Below, in pieces: positions 7,101 to 11,511 of a DNA stretch of 11,511 nucleotides. Each line of letters starts with the position of its first letter. Within the stretch, counting starts at the first letter, position 1. A model generated the notes under the pieces. That model saw only the letters and a program-made list of their open reading frames with translations. It did no database searches and was not told where the DNA came from. The stretch lies in assembly GCA_037131145.1 (NCBI GenBank), contig JBAXRP010000135.1, positions 1 to 11,511 of the forward strand. Reading direction: 5' to 3'. The translations under genes were made by a program, and so were the position numbers. The stretch comes from CAIVAT01 sp037131145. GTDB taxonomy: Bacteria; Bacteroidota; Bacteroidia; Bacteroidales; FEN-979.

Positions 7101-8473
7101 ACCTCCGATTTAAAAACCGTATTGCCCTTTTCAATACCGCTGCCGCAGCAGTGACTACGCTACTGGTATTCATCGCTGTTTATCTCGTTGTGTATATCAC
7201 CGCTTACCGGCACCTCGATTCCGATATCCGCATCGAAAAGACAGAAGTGTTCACAAATATTTCCTGGAAGGGCGACTCCCTTGTCCTCGACATGCTACCT
7301 GAGCGGCTGGAATCAGAACACAGGCAGGCAGAGGTGAGCCCGACATTTTTACAGGTAGTGGATGCCAAAGGCAGTTTGGTTTTCAAGTCGGCAAATCTCC
7401 GGTACGACCACCTTTTGTTTGCCGATTCACTTACGGAACCTCTCTTTTTCAACATCGGGTTCAACGGGAAACTCATTCGCCAGGGGCAATTTCCAATCTT
7501 CAATGATCAAGGGCATTTGCTTGGGCAGCTCGACATCGGGCTCCCGCAGGTTGAATCAACCCTCATTCTTTCAAACCTGAAACTCACCATGAGCATCATC
7601 TTTCCGCTGATGCTCATGGTCTTTTACTTCGCCACATCCTGGGCTGCATCGCGGGGATTGGCTCCCGTTCACCGGCTGATCCGGTCAACGGGGATGATCA
7701 ACGACAAAAATATCCGGACCCGCATTCCATTGCCTTCGCGCATAGATGAAATTCATCAGTTGGGAACTACGATTAATTCCTTGCTCGACCGGATAGAGAT
7801 GAGCCTGACACGGGAAAAACAGATAACGGCAGACATAAGCCATGAACTGCGAACCCCGCTTACAAGCATTCGCGGCGCTCTGGAGGTGCTTATCAGGAAA
7901 AACCGTGAACCGCGGCAATATGAAGAAAAAATCCGCCATGTAATCGGCGATGTTGACGCTTTGAACCGGATAATTGACCAACTGCTGCAACTATCGCGGA
8001 TGGACGCCGGAAACCTCACCATAAACTACACATCAGTAATCCTTATCCAACTGCTGGAAAAAATAACGTTAAGGTGGAACCAGCGACTGAATGAGAAGAA
8101 TATCCTTCTTGATACGGATGTCGCAAACGACATCGCGGTTCGCGCCGATCCCGGTTTTTTGGAAATTATACTGGAAAACCTTGTCAGTAATGCGATAAAA
8201 TATGGCAACGACGGCATGAAAATCGTTTGCAACTGGAACCAGAAAGAAAATACGCTCTCCATTGCCGACAATGGACAGGGGATTTCGCAGGAGCATTTGC
8301 CTTATTTGTTTGACCGTTTTTATCGCGCCGACACATCCCGGAACTCAGAAGTCAAAGGCAATGGTCTGGGGCTTTCCATCGTGAAAACGCTCGCCGACCT
8401 TCAGGGGATCTCACTTGGTGTAAACAGTGAGCTTTCAGTCGGCACAACCTTCACCCTTCAATTCAAATCCTGA
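7097..8473 (+). CDS. Membrane sensor histidine kinase
   Basis: This 458-residue kinase has a first membrane segment at about 14-36, an extracytoplasmic sensor region of about 125 residues (37-160), a second membrane segment (about 163-184), and a HAMP linker with RGLAPVHRLI (186-195). Next is a HisKA dimerisation domain with phospho-acceptor His249 in ISHELRTPLTSIRGALEVL. The ATPase domain shows the N box ENLVSNAIKYG (360-370), G1 ADNGQGIS (390-397), F box FDRFYRAD (405-412) and G2 GNGLGLSIVK (421-430). All catalytic motifs look intact. The layout is that of CusS/BaeS-type envelope sensors, but the sensor region has no motif I recognise and the signal is unknown. It overlaps the response regulator by 4 bp. 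Three bases after its stop, the phased TTAAG boxes of the next gene begin. Confidence 0.95.
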   Translation: MNLRFKNRIALFNTAAAAVTTLLVFIAVYLVVYITAYRHLDSDIRIEKTEVFTNISWKGDSLVLDMLPERLESEHRQAEVSPTFLQVVDAKGSLVFKSANLRYDHLLFADSLTEPLFFNIGFNGKLIRQGQFPIFNDQGHLLGQLDIGLPQVESTLILSNLKLTMSIIFPLMLMVFYFATSWAASRGLAPVHRLIRSTGMINDKNIRTRIPLPSRIDEIHQLGTTINSLLDRIEMSLTREKQITADISHELRTPLTSIRGALEVLIRKNREPRQYEEKIRHVIGDVDALNRIIDQLLQLSRMDAGNLTINYTSVILIQLLEKITLRWNQRLNEKNILLDTDVANDIAVRADPGFLEIILENLVSNAIKYGNDGMKIVCNWNQKENTLSIADNGQGISQEHLPYLFDRFYRADTSRNSEVKGNGLGLSIVKTLADLQGISLGVNSELSVGTTFTLQFKS

Positions 8474-8476
8474 TTT

Positions 8477-8514
8477 TTAAGCGTTTTTTAAGAATTGCTT
8501 AAGGATTCTTTAAT
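8477..8514 (+). promoter_or_regulatory. Four 11-bp-phased TTAAG boxes, probable response-regulator operator
   Basis: TTAAG occurs at 8477-8481, 8488-8492 and 8499-8503, and TTAAT at 8510-8514, exactly 11 bp apart. OmpR/PhoB-family regulators bind as head-to-tail dimers to direct repeats at this spacing. The array ends 11 bp before the CAACTTTG -7-like element of the rubrerythrin-like gene and so covers its -33 region, fitting activation by contact with polymerase. The neighbouring OmpR-type regulator is the obvious candidate. Confidence 0.65.
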
Positions 8515-8525
8515 TCCGGTAAGTG

Positions 8526-8533
8526 CAACTTTG
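8526..8533 (+). promoter_or_regulatory. -7-like element CAACTTTG of the rubrerythrin-like operon
   Basis: CAACTTTG matches TAnnTTTG at all but the first base. No TTTG is present at the -33 spacing, where the TTAAG boxes lie instead, as expected for an activator-dependent promoter. Transcription would start near 8537, giving a leader of about 30 nt to ATG 8568. This argues against the in-frame GTG starts at 8523 and 8538. Confidence 0.5.
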
Positions 8534-8567
8534 CATCGTGGTTAAGGCGAATCCTGAAAATAGAAAA

Positions 8568-9281
8568 ATGCTTAAACAAATAATATCATTTTGCGCGGTA
8601 CTGGCTTCATGCTGGGTTTCATTCAGTTCATGCAACAATTCAGGAACAGACCTGAAATTGCAGGCTCCCGCGGTCAGCCAGGCGGCAATTGGCAATAGCG
8701 GGAAAACAGGGTCAGGAGGAACTTCAGCGGAAGCAAAGGAAAGAGCAACGGATGATTTGTTAGCTGCCTGCATGGCTGAAACCGAGTCTTATGCAAAATA
8801 TGCAGCCTATTCAAAAAAAGCAGGGCAGGAAGGGTATCGCCAAATCGCTTTATTGTTCAAGGCTGTCTCCGAGGCGGAAAATATCCTTGCAGGCAACCAT
8901 AAAGCAGCTCTGGATGATTCGGGAGCAAGACTTGCCGCCGGAAACCGCGAATTTTCAGTTAAAACAACCAAAGAAAACCTTCTCAACGCCATCAAAGGCG
9001 AAACCTACAAGTCAACCGCCATGTACCCGGAATTTATTAACGCTGCTGACGCCGCCGGGGAGCAGATGGCAACGCTCAGTTTGAACTATGCTTTAAAGAC
9101 TGGCGCAACCCATCGGCTCTTGTATGAAAACGCGCTGGCAGCTTTGGGGGAAAATATGGAAAAATCTTTGTCGTCAGCATATTATATTTGCGCCACTTGC
9201 GGCAATACTTATGATGCGGCGCCACCTCAACGTTGCGGCGTCTGTATGACCCGGTCTGAAAAATTTATGAAAATCTTATGA
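8568..9281 (+). CDS. Rubrerythrin-like lipoprotein with altered di-iron site
   Basis: This 237-residue protein starts with a lipoprotein signal; Cys22 (FSSC, followed by NNSG) is the likely acceptor, Cys15 (LASC) the alternative. After a linker comes a ferritin-like four-helix region (about 58-200) closely patterned on rubrerythrin: AETESYAKYAAYSKKAGQEG (70-89) and KGETYKSTAMYPEF (143-156). The C-terminus has a rubredoxin-like site, CATC (208-211) and CGVC (223-226). Aligned gap-free by eye with Desulfovibrio rubrerythrin (from memory), ligands matching Glu20, Glu53, Glu94 and His131 are kept (Glu71, Glu104, Glu145, His182). His56, Glu97 and the helix-4 Glu become Leu107, Lys148 and Gly179. 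Classical rubrerythrins reduce peroxide in the cytoplasm; an envelope version with a damaged site may bind other metals or act as a redox relay. It is probably the target of the upstream two-component system, and it overlaps the next gene by 4 bp. Confidence 0.8.
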   Translation: MLKQIISFCAVLASCWVSFSSCNNSGTDLKLQAPAVSQAAIGNSGKTGSGGTSAEAKERATDDLLAACMAETESYAKYAAYSKKAGQEGYRQIALLFKAVSEAENILAGNHKAALDDSGARLAAGNREFSVKTTKENLLNAIKGETYKSTAMYPEFINAADAAGEQMATLSLNYALKTGATHRLLYENALAALGENMEKSLSSAYYICATCGNTYDAAPPQRCGVCMTRSEKFMKIL

Positions 9282-9850
9282 AAACCATGATACGCTATTC
9301 CATTTTATTTGTACTGTTTTTTCCTGTCGGACTGTCGGCACAGGGAGTGTGGGTTCAAAAAGCCGATTACCTGGGCGCCCGACGTTTCGATTTCATAGGT
9401 TTTGCCATAAACAACAAAGGATATATCGGAGCTGGCTCATTTGGCGGAATCTACAGTTTTTTAGGCGACTGGCAGGAATTTGATCCTGTTCTGAATACCT
9501 GGACGCAAAAAGCCCTCTTGCCGATGCCTTTTACCGGAGGAGCAGGGTTCGCGGCAGGCAATTATGGCTATACCTTCACGGGGGCAAATGATGCAACTTT
9601 TATTTTCGACACTTATGAATACAACCCCCTGGGAAATAACTGGTCAACAAAAGCGCCTTTCAACATGGCGAGGTTGAAAGCTACGGGAATAGGATCAGGG
9701 AACATGGGTTACGTGGTTGATGGAAATATCGGAAACACCACTGATGGCAGGATAGATGTCGGAAATCTTAATCCCGGCTTTTATCTGCTGAAAATTATTA
9801 CCGGTTCCGGGATGCTTCTGACCGGAAACTTCATAAAATCAAAAAAATGA
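9278..9850 (+). CDS. Shortened secreted Kelch-repeat protein with T9SS tail remnant
   Basis: This 190-residue protein has a signal peptide (1-21, cleavage likely after LSA). Kelch-type repeats follow at about 28-78 (GYIGAG, then EFDPVLNTWTQKA) and 79-126 (YGYTFTG, then EYNPLGNNWSTKAP). A third begins at 127 (RLKATGIGSGNMGYVVDG) but breaks off near 150. The sequence then jumps to IDVGNLNPGFYLLKIITGSG (159-178) and GNFIKSKK, which is the last third of a T9SS type A sorting domain. Normal relatives should carry more blades and a sorting domain of about 80 residues, so an in-frame internal deletion is likely. Too few blades remain for a closed propeller. Its ATG overlaps the rubrerythrin-like stop (ATGA), so it should be translated with it. 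Whether it is still functional or secreted is unclear. Confidence 0.75.
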   Translation: MKTMIRYSILFVLFFPVGLSAQGVWVQKADYLGARRFDFIGFAINNKGYIGAGSFGGIYSFLGDWQEFDPVLNTWTQKALLPMPFTGGAGFAAGNYGYTFTGANDATFIFDTYEYNPLGNNWSTKAPFNMARLKATGIGSGNMGYVVDGNIGNTTDGRIDVGNLNPGFYLLKIITGSGMLLTGNFIKSKK

Positions 9851-9914
9851 AAATTAACGCTTCCATACTATTTCTGAATTAAATCTAAAAACCAACTAAA
9901 ATAACTAAAAAAAA

Positions 9915-11511
9915 ATGAAAACAATGCTCCAAAAATTAATGATCCTTGTCCTGATGGTTTCAGGGATCAACGCTATGGCTCAACAAACAACATTTCCAGG
10001 CGCTCCTTACAAACCAATGGATTCGCCAGTATATGGCGCCGACGTCCTGATTCAGGGAAATCCCTCCGAAGACCAGCGCAATGCGAGGATCGTCGTGGCG
10101 CAGAATGGTTTCCTCTACTCGGCTTATATGATTTCCAGTGGCGGTTTTCGCATCGCCCGTTCAACCGACAACGGAGCAAGCTGGGTTCACAGCGCCACAC
10201 TGAGGGGCGGCTATTCATTAAATGCCATTGATATTGCTGTTACCGGCGCTGATTCAAACTCCATTAATATCTGGGCAATTTCCACCGGTTACAAGAATTC
10301 TTCCATTGATGTTTGGGACGTTGTTATTGAAAAATTCGATAACCAGATGAACGTTCTGTCCTTAACAACCCTTGATCAAAGGTTAGCCAATTTTGGATAT
10401 CCCGATGTTGCCATTGCTACTGATTTTGCCTATCCTTCCGTTGGCGCTTCTCCGTTTAGCATCGGAGCGCTCTATTGCAAGATGGGAACGCCCAACGACA
10501 ACATCGTATTCAAATCATCCGCTGATGGCGGCGCAACCTATTCTAACACGCAAACTCTTGTTTCAACAGGATTGGCGCACATGAATGTTGCGCTGGCGTT
10601 CGGTCGCAGTCCGTCATATCCGCAGGGACGTTATTTCGCCGCCTGGGACAAACAGGAGTTTTTTGGCGGGGGATATTTTGGTCAGGTACTGACTGCCTAT
10701 AGCCTCAATCAATTTGACGGCGCATGGTCTGCCCCTTACAGTCTCGATACTATTGCCGGCGGCAATGCAAACAGCGCAATGGATCCCTCAATCGCCTGCC
10801 AGAGCGACCAGGTGGACAACGTAAATGGGGCGTTTACTGTGGTTGTTACTTATGACAAGCTACTCCCGGGAGGCAGTAAATGTGCCTACGGCGCGGGAAA
10901 CCTGAATCCGGTAGCCGGAGACACATGGACTCCTGTTTTCAGTTCAGGAACAGGTACCCGACATGATTTTGAGCCTGATATTGCCTACGATGGTTCCCAT
11001 CAGAAATTTTATGTTACCTGGAGCGATTCGCTAAATGCCAAACTGAAATGCGCTGTGAATGATATGAACCTCCAGACCTCCGGCGCATGGAATTCATTTT
11101 CGGATGGTTACAACGATGCCGCCAATATTTCATTCCCCTTTCCGAAAGTCAAATTTAATCCGGTTTCACAGCAGGTTGTCCATGTTTGGGATAGCCACAG
11201 AACGACTATGATCTGCAACGCCACCTTTGATAAAAACAATCTTCCCGTGGGCATTTCAAACGCAACAACCCCGGAACGGTTTTCGTTTTCGGTTTCGCCG
11301 AATCCGTGTAAATCCCAGACCAACATTTCATTCAACCTTGATCGGGAAGGGAATGTTTCTTTGTTAATGTTCGATCTGTCAGGGCGACAGGTTTTGACAA
11401 TACCATCCCAATTGTTTTCTTTAGGCTCCCATCGGTATGAATTGAACACAGGCACGTTGAAACCTGGATGTTACATTGTTCAACTGCAAGCTGGCAACGC
11501 ATTCGGCATTC
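9915..11511 (+). CDS. Secreted Asp-box (BNR) propeller-like protein with T9SS domain, 3' end cut
   Basis: A frame opens at ATG 9915 and runs 532 codons without a stop to the window edge. A signal peptide (1-22, cleavage after AMA before QQ) is clear. Two Asp-box motifs appear: ARSTDNGASW (81-90, S-x-D-x-G-x-x-W intact) and KSSADGGATY (200-209, Tyr for Trp). A third partial repeat is EPDIAYDGSHQKFYVTWSDS (353-372). Such repeats mark sialidase-like beta-propellers, but the catalytic Arg triad and Tyr of true sialidases are not identifiable, so an enzyme activity should not be assumed. Residues 456-532 form a T9SS type A sorting domain: FSFSVSPNPCKSQTNISFNL, FDLSGRQV, LKPGCYIVQLQAG. Only the last few residues are missing. 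A 64-bp A-rich gap without terminator follows the Kelch gene, so co-transcription is possible. Confidence 0.85.
   Translation, partial: MKTMLQKLMILVLMVSGINAMAQQTTFPGAPYKPMDSPVYGADVLIQGNPSEDQRNARIVVAQNGFLYSAYMISSGGFRIARSTDNGASWVHSATLRGGYSLNAIDIAVTGADSNSINIWAISTGYKNSSIDVWDVVIEKFDNQMNVLSLTTLDQRLANFGYPDVAIATDFAYPSVGASPFSIGALYCKMGTPNDNIVFKSSADGGATYSNTQTLVSTGLAHMNVALAFGRSPSYPQGRYFAAWDKQEFFGGGYFGQVLTAYSLNQFDGAWSAPYSLDTIAGGNANSAMDPSIACQSDQVDNVNGAFTVVVTYDKLLPGGSKCAYGAGNLNPVAGDTWTPVFSSGTGTRHDFEPDIAYDGSHQKFYVTWSDSLNAKLKCAVNDMNLQTSGAWNSFSDGYNDAANISFPFPKVKFNPVSQQVVHVWDSHRTTMICNATFDKNNLPVGISNATTPERFSFSVSPNPCKSQTNISFNLDREGNVSLLMFDLSGRQVLTIPSQLFSLGSHRYELNTGTLKPGCYIVQLQAGNAFGI

Noticed and set aside
8477..8514. 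CRISPR-like or microsatellite repeat
   Set aside because: Only a 5-bp core repeats at 11-bp spacing with divergent 6-bp spacers; this suits an operator array, not CRISPR or slippage.
8523..8567. GTG starts (8523, 8538) for the rubrerythrin-like gene
   Set aside because: They lie in or next to the -7-like element and would place a charged stretch before the lipoprotein signal; ATG 8568 gives a clean signal peptide.
11108..11455. Minus-strand ORF of 115 codons
   Set aside because: It is antisense to the T9SS sorting domain of the final gene, whose plus-strand reading is clearly real.
9915..11511. Sialidase enzyme
   Set aside because: Asp-boxes are present, but the catalytic Arg triad and nucleophile of sialidases could not be identified; Asp-boxes occur in many non-enzymatic propellers.

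Overview
The window looks like a chromosomal piece of a Bacteroidota bacterium, probably an environmental Bacteroidales-like lineage. The evidence is a type IX secretion (T9SS) sorting domain at the right end, A-rich leaders without Shine-Dalgarno sequences, promoter motifs of the TAnnTTTG type, PepSY-like lipoproteins, and degraded dockerin-like surface-protein sequence. No rRNA, tRNA, CRISPR array or intact transposase was seen.

Left part (1-2064). A divergent pair: the N-terminus of a secreted protein runs off the left edge on the minus strand. After a 492-bp AT-rich gap comes a plus-strand lipoprotein built of five PepSY-like units, with two Gly/His-rich linkers. A long, strong hairpin terminator at 2018-2064 closes it and probably also serves the convergent minus-strand operon.

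Middle (2097-5334, minus strand). Two genes overlapping by 23 bp encode an O-antigen-ligase/Wzy-type polytopic membrane protein with a C-terminal TPR region and a nucleotidyltransferase-fold protein of the NTP_transf_5 type. A role in surface glycan assembly or transfer is inferred; no other glycan genes are in view.

Gap (5335-6422). This 1.1-kb stretch has no intact gene. It holds a ~143-bp foldback (MITE-like) element made of nested palindromes, a low-complexity tract, a frame-shifted relic of a dockerin-like surface protein, and a small GAGACG/CGTCTC palindrome.

Right part (6423-11511, plus strand). A response regulator and a sensor kinase overlap by 4 bp. They are followed by four 11-bp-phased TTAAG boxes just upstream of a TAnnTTTG-like promoter. 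That promoter drives a lipoprotein with a rubrerythrin fold and an intact rubredoxin-like Cys4 site, but apparently lacking several di-iron ligands. It overlaps by 4 bp a shortened Kelch-repeat protein that keeps only the tail of a T9SS sorting domain. Last comes a secreted Asp-box (BNR) beta-propeller-like protein with a T9SS sorting domain, cut by the right edge. The most coherent hypothesis is that the two-component system controls the adjacent envelope rubrerythrin-like lipoprotein through the phased boxes.
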